This document shows, piece after piece, positions 1-7,554 of a stretch of DNA of 51,466 nucleotides (position 1 is the first letter of the stretch; the number at the start of each line of letters is the position of its first letter). The DNA lies in contig JAJFLJ010000301.1 of the NCBI GenBank assembly GCA_021772755.1, positions 1 through 51,466 on the forward strand. Direction: 5' to 3'. The notes beneath the pieces are model-generated. The model was not told the origin of the DNA. It was given only the letters and a program-made list of their open reading frames with translations, and ran no database searches. The translations under genes were made by a program, and so were the position numbers. Source of the DNA: Candidatus Sumerlaeota bacterium. Its GTDB lineage: Bacteria; Sumerlaeota; Sumerlaeia; SLMS01; JAHLLQ01.

Positions 1-291
1 GGCGGCGTAGAGACGGCGTACTCCAACGGCTCGTCGCTCAACGCGCCGATGCTGCATGGGACTTTCGGCTTTCGCTTCGCGCCCTGCGACGGCGAAGGCT
101 GGTTCGTGCTCGCCGGCGATGTGAACGGCGACGGCATGGACGATCTCGTCCAACTCGCCGGAAACGGCGACGTGTGGACGGCCCGCTCCACGGGCACCGC
201 CTTCAGAGCACCCTTCAAGAACGGCATCACCGGCTTCCACCACCGCCCCGAAGGCCCGTGGCAGACGTTCCTCGTGAATCTGTACGAGTAG
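1..291 (+). CDS. C-terminal end of a secreted FG-GAP/VCBS-repeat protein (5' partial)
   Basis: The reading frame is open from the first base of the window to a stop at 291, so this is the last 96 residues of a longer gene. It contains the calcium-binding repeat signature of FG-GAP/VCBS proteins (GDVNGDGMDDLVQ, followed by a short beta-strand segment with GNGDVWTA). Such repeats form beta-propeller blades in secreted or surface-anchored proteins, often adhesins or carbohydrate-binding proteins. The upstream part with any signal peptide or catalytic domain is outside the window, so the actual function is not visible. The next gene starts about 145 bp downstream, which allows a separate promoter; a TTGACA hexamer sits at 329-334 but I see no convincing -10 element at proper spacing. 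Confidence 0.75.
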   Translation, partial: GGVETAYSNGSSLNAPMLHGTFGFRFAPCDGEGWFVLAGDVNGDGMDDLVQLAGNGDVWTARSTGTAFRAPFKNGITGFHHRPEGPWQTFLVNLYE

Positions 292-435
292 GGGGAAAGC
301 GGCGCCCCGCCCCTTCCGGCGACAGGCATTGACACATCGGCCCTCGGGCGAAAGCGTTGGAGCGAGTATGGAATGTCGCCCTTCCGGGGCGGCGAGCGCT
401 CTGCGGGAACATGGCACGCGCGCACGGGGACATTC

Positions 436-1239
436 ATGGAACAGTTGCAGGACTACTACAGAATCCTCGGCGTTTCCCGCGATGTGCCGGAACGGGACAT
501 CAAGCGCGCCTACTACGAGCTGGCGCGCAAGCTGCACCCCGACAAGGCGGCGACTCCCGAAGAGGGCGCGAAGAACGCGAACGACCTGGCGGTGATCTCG
601 CAGGCGTACAACGTTCTGAAGGACAAGAAGAAGCGGGCGGAGTACGACGTGCAGCTGCGGGGCAGGGCGGGGGCGTCGGCACCGGCCGCAGCGGCTCCGT
701 CGCCGGCGGCCGCACCGGAAGCGAGGGCCTCGGCGCCTGCGGCGGCGCAGGGCGTGCAGGCGTCTTCGGACGTGCCGGACAGCCAGGTTCCCGCCGCACG
801 GTCGGTCGATGTGATGGCGCAGAAGAAGTCCATGGCGCAGAAGGCGTTCGTCCGGGGCATGCAGGTGTTCAAGACGGGCGAGTACCGGCAGGCGCTGAGT
901 TTCTTCGAGGTGGCCATCGCGAACGATCCGGAGGCCGAGGCGCAGTATCACCTGAAATACGCCCAGTGCATCATCAAGAGCAAAGGCAGCTTCACGAAGG
1001 CGCTGCAGGCGGCGGAGAAGGCCTGCCAGATGGAGCCGTTCAACGTGGAGTTCAAGCTGGTGCTGGGTCACGTCTACGAGGCGGCGGGCGTGGTGAGCAA
1101 GGCGAAGGAGATCTACGAGGACGCGCTGCGCTGGGACGGGGCGAACGAGCAGGCGAAGCTGCGCCTGGCGATGCTCGGCGGCAAGGGCGGCAAGAGCAGC
1201 CTGATGGACAAGCTGAACGGACTGTTCAAGAAGAAATAG
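436..1239 (+). CDS. J-domain protein with C-terminal TPR region
   Basis: Encodes 267 residues. Residues 1-72 form a J domain (DYYRILGV at the start, HPD catalytic tripeptide at 34-36 in KLHPDKA). An Ala/Pro-rich linker follows (about 75-125) and then tetratricopeptide-like helices (about 135-240). It lacks the Gly/Phe region, zinc finger and C-terminal beta domains of canonical DnaJ, so it is a class III (type C) J protein. The J domain should stimulate the ATPase of an Hsp70, most plausibly the one encoded 37 bp downstream, while the TPRs would choose clients or partners. I chose ATG 436 because the J domain begins immediately after it; the in-frame start at 373 would add 21 residues without domain character. 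The chaperone role is family knowledge; the pairing with the neighbour is inference. Confidence 0.88.
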   Translation: MEQLQDYYRILGVSRDVPERDIKRAYYELARKLHPDKAATPEEGAKNANDLAVISQAYNVLKDKKKRAEYDVQLRGRAGASAPAAAAPSPAAAPEARASAPAAAQGVQASSDVPDSQVPAARSVDVMAQKKSMAQKAFVRGMQVFKTGEYRQALSFFEVAIANDPEAEAQYHLKYAQCIIKSKGSFTKALQAAEKACQMEPFNVEFKLVLGHVYEAAGVVSKAKEIYEDALRWDGANEQAKLRLAMLGGKGGKSSLMDKLNGLFKKK

Positions 1240-1276
1240 GAATCCACCCGACACCACGACGGACGAACGCGCGACT

Positions 1277-3490
1277 ATGGCCAGGACGATCGGAATCGAT
1301 CTCGGAACGACGAACTCCGTCGTTTCGTTCATCGACGGCTCGCGCGTCGAGATCGTCCCGAACCCCGAGGGCTCGCCCCTGACGCCGTCGGTGGTGTACT
1401 ACAAGAGCGGCGAGGACATCATCGTCGGGGAGGTGGCGAAGCGGCAGATCGTCGCGAGCCCCGACCGCGTGGTGCGTTCGGTCAAGCGCATCATGGGCAA
1501 GCGCTTCGAGGACGTCTCGGAGGACGAGCGCGAGGAACTGCCGTACCGGGTGACGGAGCTCGAGGACGGCATGGCGGGGGTTCTGATCGACGAGGACGTC
1601 CGCCTGCGCCCCGAAGAGGTCTCGGCGGACATTCTCGACAAGCTGCGGGCGTACGCGGAGGACTTCATCGGCGACGAGGTGGCCGAGGCGGTCATCACGG
1701 TCCCGGCGCACTTCAACGACCAGCAGCGCACGAGCACGAAGGCGGCGGCGGAAATGGCCGGCCTGGACGTGCAACGCATCATCAACGAGCCGACGGCGGC
1801 GGCGCTGGCCTACGGCTTCGGCGGGGACCACTCGGGCTGCATCGCGGTGTTCGACTTCGGGGGCGGCACGTTCGACGTGTCGATTCTGGAGATTCACGGC
1901 GACGTGTTCGAGGTGCTCGCGACCAACGGCGACAACCAGCTCGGTGGCGACGACATCGACCAGCGTCTGATCCGCGAGGTCTGCGACCGGATCGTGACGG
2001 ACACGGGCATCGATGCGACCGCCGACCGGACGGCGATGCAGCGCATCCGCGAGGCGGCCGAGAAGGCCAAGTGCGAGCTGTCGAACCTGAACTCGACGAC
2101 GATCTCGCTTCCCTTCATCGTCGCCGACGAACGCGGCCCGCAGCATTTCGAGCTGGAGATTTCGCGCGCGGAGTTCGACGCGATGATGGAGCCGCTCTTC
2201 GAGCGCCTTCTGACGCCCTGCCGGCGCGCGCTAGAGGACGCGTCGAAGACGATCGATCAGTTGCGCGACGTGGTTCTCGTCGGCGGTTCCACGCGCATCC
2301 CCCGGGTGCAGGAACTCGTGACGGAGTTCTTCGGGCGCGAACCGAACCGTTCGGTGAACCCGGACGAGGCGGTGTCGGCCGGCGCCGCGATCCAGAGCGC
2401 GGTGATCACGGGTTCGCTGCGCGAGGTTCTTCTGCTGGACGTCGCTCCGCTGACGCTGGGGATCGAGCTGGCGGGCGGCGTCTTCAAGTCGCTGATCGAC
2501 CGCAATTCGACGGTCCCCTGCGAGGCGAGACGGCGCTTCACCACGGTGGTGGACAACCAGACGACGGTGCTGGTGCACGTTCTGCAGGGCGAACGGAAGA
2601 AGGCGTCGGAGAACCACACGCTGGCGCGCTTCCGCCTGACGGGGATTCCGCCGGCGCCGAAGGAACTCGCGGAGATCGAGGTCCATTTCCAGATCGACGC
2701 GAACGGCATTCTTGCGGTCAGCGCGCTCGATCTGACGACGGGGCTGCACACGGGCGTCGTGGTGGAGAACTACGGCGAGATCGGGTCGCGGCGCGGAGAG
2801 ATCGAGAGTCTGCTGGAAAGCGCGGAGAGTGCGCTGGACGAGGACGACGCGTTCGTGCGCTTCTCGGCGCGCCGCGCGAAGGCCGAACGGATGCAGGCCC
2901 GCGCCAACGCCGTGATCGACGCGGCCGCGGACATCATCGAGGAAGAGCACCTGAAGTCGCTGAAGGAGAACATGCTGCGGCTCGACCTCGCGATGGAGGC
3001 GATGGACGAGGGCCGAATGTCGCTCATCGAGGACGAGTTGGAAGCGATCGTGCTGGACTACGAACAGAACGCGGGAATCCAAAGGGCCTTGTCGGCGGCG
3101 CTGGGGGGGGAACTCGATCCCGTGGCGCGATCGAACAAGTCGGGGACTCTTCGCATGCCGACGGACACCCACTTCGACAACGAGGATCTTCCGGCGAACG
3201 TGCGCTCCCATACGGACGGGAGCAGAGTCGTTCGGAAACCAAAGCCCCCCGCGCCCCCACCCGCGAGACCTCCTGCGACGCCTACTTCGACGCCGCCTGC
3301 GGTCGAGGATTCCAGCGTGGAGTCCTACGACGAAGCGGCGGACTGGATGCCTCCCGAGCCCGACGGCATGGCGGAACCCGACCCGACGCCTTCCGGGATC
3401 GCGGTGCCGAAGCGGTTCAGAACCGAGAGCGACACGTCGGCGGACGACTTCGATCCGACGGCGATCCCGCCCCCTCCCCCATCCTCATAG
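1277..3490 (+). CDS. Hsp70 family chaperone (DnaK-like) with disordered C-terminal tail
   Basis: Encodes 737 residues. The nucleotide-binding domain (1-380) is intact: phosphate-1 motif IGIDLGTTNS at 5-14, phosphate-2 motif FDFGGGTFDVS at 192-202, adenosine motif VLVGGSTRIP at 333-342. The substrate-binding beta domain follows (about 385-500, LTLGIELAGG), with a helical lid to about 605. The last 130 residues are Pro/Ser/Asp-rich and look disordered, and the protein does not end in the usual DnaK EEVD-like or DDVVDAEF tail. Total length exceeds the about 640 residues of housekeeping DnaK. Lying between a J-TPR protein and a membrane Ser/Thr kinase, it may be a dedicated, non-housekeeping Hsp70. 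No grpE is present in the window. Because a second dnaK cannot be excluded, I do not assign the symbol. Confidence 0.9.
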   Translation: MARTIGIDLGTTNSVVSFIDGSRVEIVPNPEGSPLTPSVVYYKSGEDIIVGEVAKRQIVASPDRVVRSVKRIMGKRFEDVSEDEREELPYRVTELEDGMAGVLIDEDVRLRPEEVSADILDKLRAYAEDFIGDEVAEAVITVPAHFNDQQRTSTKAAAEMAGLDVQRIINEPTAAALAYGFGGDHSGCIAVFDFGGGTFDVSILEIHGDVFEVLATNGDNQLGGDDIDQRLIREVCDRIVTDTGIDATADRTAMQRIREAAEKAKCELSNLNSTTISLPFIVADERGPQHFELEISRAEFDAMMEPLFERLLTPCRRALEDASKTIDQLRDVVLVGGSTRIPRVQELVTEFFGREPNRSVNPDEAVSAGAAIQSAVITGSLREVLLLDVAPLTLGIELAGGVFKSLIDRNSTVPCEARRRFTTVVDNQTTVLVHVLQGERKKASENHTLARFRLTGIPPAPKELAEIEVHFQIDANGILAVSALDLTTGLHTGVVVENYGEIGSRRGEIESLLESAESALDEDDAFVRFSARRAKAERMQARANAVIDAAADIIEEEHLKSLKENMLRLDLAMEAMDEGRMSLIEDELEAIVLDYEQNAGIQRALSAALGGELDPVARSNKSGTLRMPTDTHFDNEDLPANVRSHTDGSRVVRKPKPPAPPPARPPATPTSTPPAVEDSSVESYDEAADWMPPEPDGMAEPDPTPSGIAVPKRFRTESDTSADDFDPTAIPPPPPSS

Positions 3491-3606
3491 ACGACCGGCC
3501 GGATACCGATCTCCGCCAAAACCGGCACGTGCCAGGCTGATTCGAGTTGCGGGACTCCGTGCGGCGTCCACGCTGTCTCCAGACAAGAGGCCGAGGAGAA
3601 TTCCGT

Positions 3607-5358
3607 GTGAGCGACAACCCCAGGCCGGGCGAGACTCCGGCAACCGGGTCCCTGCCCCCGACCTCCGCACTGCCCGGCGGCGTTCCCGACATGCTGCAGG
3701 CTTCCATCAGCGACTTCGCGTCGGGCGAGATTCCGAAGCGGTTCGGCTCCTATCTGCTGAAAGAGAAGCTCGGCCAGGGGGGAATGGGGGTCGTCTACAA
3801 GGCGTGGGACGAGAACCTGGACCGCCCGGCGGCGATCAAGGTTCTTTCGCCGAGGCTCAAGGCTCTGCCCGAAGCCCTGGAGCGGCTGAAGGCCGAAGCG
3901 CGCGCGGCGGCGCGCCTGAATCATCCCAACATCGTCTCGGTGTATGCCTTCGGCGAGGACGAAGGCTGGTCGTGGATCGCCATGGAGCTGGTGGAGGGCC
4001 GCGACCTGGGCAAGGTGCTCAAGGCCGTCGGGGCTCTGGATCCGGCCCGCGCGATCAAGTATGCGCTGGAAGCGACGGAGGCGCTGGAGTACGCCTCCAG
4101 GCACCGCATCATTCACCGCGACATCAAGCCGTCGAATATCTTCGTGGGCAGCGACGACCGCGCCCGCGTGATGGATTTCGGTCTGGCGAAGCGCCTCGAT
4201 ACGGAGGCGGGACTGACGGCGACGGGGAGCACGCTCGGCACGCCGGACTACATGTCGCCGGAGCAGGCGCTCTCCAGGGCGCTCGATCACCGCACAGACA
4301 TCTATTCGCTCGGCTGCACGCTGTTTTCGCTGCTGGCGGGGCACCGGCCGTTCAGCGGCTCGAGCGCGACGGAAGTCATCATGCAGCATGTGCAGACGCC
4401 ACTGGTGATCCCGAGGGAATGGAACCGCATCGCGGGCGGGCGGCTGGCGAACCTGGTGGAACACATGACGCGCAAGGACGCGGACCAGCGCATCCAGACC
4501 TGGGCGGAAGTCGCCGCGGAACTGAAGGAGATCGAGAAGATTCTGAAGGGGGGGGCGCCGGCGCGACCTGTCCGCCGCACGGGGAACCGCAAGCCGGTCC
4601 TCGTCGCCACCGCGATCGCCGCGGCCGTCATCGCGGTCGCCGCCGGAATCGCCGGCTGGCCGTCGAACGAATCGGGCACGAGCGCGAGCGCGTCGCGCAC
4701 GCCTCCGCCGAGCCCCACTTCCACTCCCGCACCGACATCGGTGGTGATCGCCCAGCCAACTCCTCTGGCGACTGCCGAACCGCCGCTCGCGTCGCCGGAG
4801 CACGGCGAGTACGAGGCGCCCGTATCGCGGGAGGAACTCGTCCAGGCGCTCTACGAGGGCAGGTGGGACGACGCCCGCGAAATGGCTCCGCGACTCGATC
4901 CCAACACGATCAGCTCGGGCGCGCATCGAATCGCGATGCTGCGGGAGGATATCGCGCTGGCCGCCGAGCAAGCCATGGGGATCGAGAAAGCCCTGCTGGC
5001 CGAACAGGATTCCACTTCGACCACGGTAGAGCAAAGGGACCAGATCATCATCAACCGTCTGCAGGAACGCGGTACGGAGATGGACTTCGTCGAAGCGTGG
5101 TCGTCGGTGCTGTTTCTGACGTTCCACAAGCACCCCTCGGCGCCGGAACTCGCGTACTATCTTCAGGAGAAGTTCCCGCCCAGTCCGCTGACCGGGAAGC
5201 AGCTGGCCGTACTGCATGCGGTTGGCATGTTCATGACGCCGGAGCAGGGGAACGTATGGGACCGAATCAAGCCCCGGGGCGCCGGAGGACCGGGGACTGC
5301 GAGGCAACAGCCGCCGAATCAGCCGCGTTTGCCGGGCAGAGCGGTCGGCAGGCCGTAG
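3607..5358 (+). CDS. Transmembrane Ser/Thr protein kinase (PknB-like)
   Basis: 583 residues from GTG 3607, chosen because GAGGAG lies about 8 nt upstream; a TTG 60 bp earlier is in frame but has no such site. The cytoplasmic kinase domain (about 45-300) has all key motifs: Gly-rich loop LGQGGMGVVYKA, ATP-binding Lys in AAIKVL (K78), catalytic loop HRDIKPSN (D152), DFGLAK (D170), and activation-segment GTPDYMSPEQ. One membrane helix (about 330-351, Ala/Val/Ile-rich) follows a basic stretch, then a Ser/Thr/Pro-rich spacer and an extracytoplasmic region of about 200 residues with no domain I recognise (no PASTA repeats). Such Hanks-type kinases phosphorylate cytoplasmic substrates in response to external cues. 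Its position after the J protein and Hsp70 suggests a shared regulatory unit. Confidence 0.92.
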   Translation: MSDNPRPGETPATGSLPPTSALPGGVPDMLQASISDFASGEIPKRFGSYLLKEKLGQGGMGVVYKAWDENLDRPAAIKVLSPRLKALPEALERLKAEARAAARLNHPNIVSVYAFGEDEGWSWIAMELVEGRDLGKVLKAVGALDPARAIKYALEATEALEYASRHRIIHRDIKPSNIFVGSDDRARVMDFGLAKRLDTEAGLTATGSTLGTPDYMSPEQALSRALDHRTDIYSLGCTLFSLLAGHRPFSGSSATEVIMQHVQTPLVIPREWNRIAGGRLANLVEHMTRKDADQRIQTWAEVAAELKEIEKILKGGAPARPVRRTGNRKPVLVATAIAAAVIAVAAGIAGWPSNESGTSASASRTPPPSPTSTPAPTSVVIAQPTPLATAEPPLASPEHGEYEAPVSREELVQALYEGRWDDAREMAPRLDPNTISSGAHRIAMLREDIALAAEQAMGIEKALLAEQDSTSTTVEQRDQIIINRLQERGTEMDFVEAWSSVLFLTFHKHPSAPELAYYLQEKFPPSPLTGKQLAVLHAVGMFMTPEQGNVWDRIKPRGAGGPGTARQQPPNQPRLPGRAVGRP

Positions 5359-5364
5359 CGTCCG

Positions 5365-5790
5365 CTAGGCGGGCAGTTCCTCGAAGGTCTCGAAGCAGCG
5401 ATAGTCGAACTCGCGGGCGGCCTTTTGCTGGTCGGGATCCCCCCAGAACGTCTTCATTCCCGCCTCTGCCGCGCGCCACGCGCAGTCCCACACGAATCGA
5501 AAGCGCAGTTCCGCGTCGCCCGTTCGGACGGCGAGCGTTCCGCGAAAGTCGGAGCAGCCGGAAGTCGCTTCGACTTCGACGGAGCGGATATCGAGCTGCG
5601 GACGGCTTTCCAGAAGCCAGCAGACCGTTCGCCGCACCTTGGTGGGGGGACACCCCCGCTGGAAACGAATCGGTTCGCCGGGATCGCGCCCTTCGGCGAG
5701 CGCGCGCAGTGCAGCGGCGAACTCCTTCGAGGCGGAGGATGCGGCGAGAAGCTGGTCGATGGTGGGAAGTGTCGTCGAGGTGTTCGTCAT
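5365..5790 (-). CDS. Hypothetical protein, 141 residues
   Basis: A complete reading frame beginning ATG at 5790 and ending in a TAG at 5365, a few bases from the end of the convergent kinase gene. The protein has no signal peptide or membrane segment. It has an N-terminal helical part (residues 1-45) and a central part with alternating hydrophobic residues typical of beta strands (about 60-115), with Cys residues near 48, 56 and 79. I recognise no family. A hairpin terminator for the upstream gene (5852-5888) separates it from the Ala-rich protein gene, so it is probably transcribed alone. The coding call rests on frame length, composition and tight placement. Confidence 0.65.
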   Translation of the reverse strand: MTNTSTTLPTIDQLLAASSASKEFAAALRALAEGRDPGEPIRFQRGCPPTKVRRTVCWLLESRPQLDIRSVEVEATSGCSDFRGTLAVRTGDAELRFRFVWDCAWRAAEAGMKTFWGDPDQQKAAREFDYRCFETFEELPA

Positions 5791-5851
5791 GGGGTTGGAA
5801 GGATTCCTTCGTGGGTTCCGTTCGGTCGCGGTGGAGCAAGTCCTCTGCCAG

Positions 5852-5888
5852 GAAAAGGGAGCGGGCCGACCCTGGTGGGCCGGCCCGC
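5852..5888 (-). terminator. Rho-independent terminator of the Ala-X repeat protein gene
   Basis: A 12-bp stem (5861-5872 with 5877-5888, one G-U pair) with a 4-nt loop lies 22 bp past the stop of the minus-strand gene at 5911-7380. Read on the minus strand it is followed by a short T-rich run (TCCCTTTTCC, 5851-5860). The structure is strong and in the right place and direction. Confidence 0.75.
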
Positions 5889-5910
5889 GGGGTTCAGCCG
5901 AAAAGGCGCT

Positions 5911-7380
5911 TCAGTAGATACTCACGTCGTTGCGCTTGATCGGGGATGTCAGCGCCTGAAGCGGCGGTGCGCCGGTGAAAAGGTCGATGGCGGTGCCGTC
6001 GGCCGATTCGAAGATATCCTTCACCGAGAAGCTGAATCCGTCGAGGGCGAACGCCTCGAAGACCAGGGTGACGGCGAACTCGGCATCGACGGGGCGGTGG
6101 AATATCTTGCAGAGCGCGATGGCCGCAGTGGCCTGCGCTTCGGCCCAGGCCGCGACCCAGGCATAGGCTTCGGCGAAGGCGATGGCGCTGGCGGCGGCGC
6201 TGGCAAAGGCGGCCGCGTCCGCGATGGCGACGGCAAGAGCCGATGCGGAGGCCTGGGCACTGGCGTAGGCCGCGCTGAACGCGCTCGCCGAGGCGCCTGC
6301 GGCGGCGATGGCCACTGCGATGGCTTCGGCTTCGGCGTCGGCGCCGGCCAGTGCGGCGACGGAAGCGACCGCCATCAGGTGGGTCTCGAGGGTGGCGACG
6401 AGCGAGAGATAGGCGGAGAGTTCCAGGTCGATTCGCGCACCTGCGCTGGCCGAGGCCGAGGCGCGTCCCGTGGTGGAGCCGGAAACCGTGCTGCTGGTCT
6501 TGGACTGCGAGGCTGTGGAGCTGACGCCGGGATACGCGGATGCGCGGGCGCTGGCGGATGCGCTGGCGGCGGCGCTAGCCGAGAGGCGGGCATGGATCCG
6601 CGCGACAAGACGCGCGCGGGCCCGAACGCGGGCATGGGCTTCGGCGGCCGCCTGGGCAGACGCCCGGGCATCGGCGCCGGCTTCGGTCGCCGCCCATGCG
6701 ACGGCAACGGCGACGGCTTCGGCGTAGGCGGCGGCGACCGCATCCGCTTCCGCCACGGCGGCGGCCCATGCGTCGGCAGCGGCTTCGGCTTCGGCGGCGG
6801 CGCCGGCAGCGGCCTGGGCGAGGGCGGTCGCCTGGGCCTCGGCCTGGGCGGCGGCCTGGGCGGCGGCAAAGGCGCGCACTTCCGCCTCGCGGCCCCACCA
6901 TGCGGAGATGCCGCCCAGGGTCGCGAAGAGTTCCGTCGCGACGTCGTCCTGCTTCGGCGGGCTCGTTTCCTCGATGAGACCCTGAATCAGTTCGTGAACG
7001 TTGGGGTTCGAAACGGGCGGACCCTTCGATAGGTCTTTGGGAATCATGGCGCTGCCGTCGAAACCTGGGGCGATGGTGATCGGGTCGAAGGCGAAGAGCT
7101 CGTATTCGCCGTCGATGATGAAGCCTTTGAAGCGGAGCGTCTCGCCCGAATCGACGCCGGAGGTCTTGATGAGGGCCGACCAGAGCAGCATCGGCTCCGA
7201 CGTATGCAGGTTGAGGTTGATCGTCGATGTTCCGGCGCCGACCTGGATGTCCGCGCCGGTTTCCTCCGAGAAGAGACGGGTATGATGGCCCGAAACGGCC
7301 GGAGCCCCCGTGGAGAGGAGCAGAAGAAAGACCGTCCCAAGTGCAACCGCCCCACAAGGCATGCGATACCTTCCGTTCAT
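5911..7380 (-). CDS. Secreted Ala-X alternating repeat (silk-like) protein
   Basis: 489 residues from ATG 7380, preceded by AGGGA about 9 nt upstream. An in-frame extension to 7551 would bury the signal peptide (residues 1-31: basic start, hydrophobic VALGTVFLLLLST, small residues before the cleavage area). Residues 32-165 are a normal mixed domain. Two low-complexity arrays follow. In residues 170-282 Ala occupies 52 of the 57 even positions; in 337-419 Ala occupies 39 of the 42 odd positions. The intervening X residues are variable (Ser, Glu, Gln, Val, Asp, Arg, Trp, Tyr). A Ser/Thr-rich hinge (about 284-315) and a hydrophobic strand-like stretch link them, and a mixed C-terminal domain (425-489) closes the protein. 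Period-2 alternation favours extended strands, as in silk fibroin or serine-rich adhesins. I know of no matching family; a structural, adhesive or fibre-forming exported protein is inference. Confidence 0.8.
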   Translation of the reverse strand: MNGRYRMPCGAVALGTVFLLLLSTGAPAVSGHHTRLFSEETGADIQVGAGTSTINLNLHTSEPMLLWSALIKTSGVDSGETLRFKGFIIDGEYELFAFDPITIAPGFDGSAMIPKDLSKGPPVSNPNVHELIQGLIEETSPPKQDDVATELFATLGGISAWWGREAEVRAFAAAQAAAQAEAQATALAQAAAGAAAEAEAAADAWAAAVAEADAVAAAYAEAVAVAVAWAATEAGADARASAQAAAEAHARVRARARLVARIHARLSASAAASASASARASAYPGVSSTASQSKTSSTVSGSTTGRASASASAGARIDLELSAYLSLVATLETHLMAVASVAALAGADAEAEAIAVAIAAAGASASAFSAAYASAQASASALAVAIADAAAFASAAASAIAFAEAYAWVAAWAEAQATAAIALCKIFHRPVDAEFAVTLVFEAFALDGFSFSVKDIFESADGTAIDLFTGAPPLQALTSPIKRNDVSIY

Positions 7381-7433
7381 GGCAGGTTCCCTTTCCGAAA
7401 ATGTGATAGTCAGGGCGAAGTATGCACGGATGT

Positions 7434-7460
7434 CCCTTGCTCTGCAAGGGGGAATCCCTT
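7434..7460. promoter_or_regulatory. Overlapping inverted repeats upstream of the Ala-X protein gene
   Basis: A perfect 7-3-7 inverted repeat (CCCTTGC-TCT-GCAAGGG, 7434-7450) overlaps a second one (AAGGG-GGAAT-CCCTT, 7446-7460). The shared AAGGG arm can pair with only one CCCTT partner at a time. The element lies 54-80 bp upstream of the Ala-X gene start and about 95 bp upstream of the divergent sensor kinase gene, where an operator or a leader switch would be expected. Function is inferred. Confidence 0.4.
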
Positions 7461-7554
7461 TTGATCGAATTGTCATATAGTTTTCGGCTTGGGACGAAGA
7501 CGGGGGAATCGACGACTCGGTGAGCGTTTCCGGTAACTTCAGGCGAGGCAACGG

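Noticed and set aside
6000-6900. Treating the Ala-X coding region as a tandem DNA repeat or satellite
   Set aside because: No fixed-length unit repeats at the DNA level; codons vary and only the Ala position is periodic.
5425-7032. A Gly/Arg-rich 535-codon frame on the + strand opposite the Ala-X protein
   Set aside because: Its Gly richness mirrors the Ala codons (GCC read as GGC on the other strand); it has no signal peptide. The minus-strand frame has a signal peptide, ribosome site and terminator.
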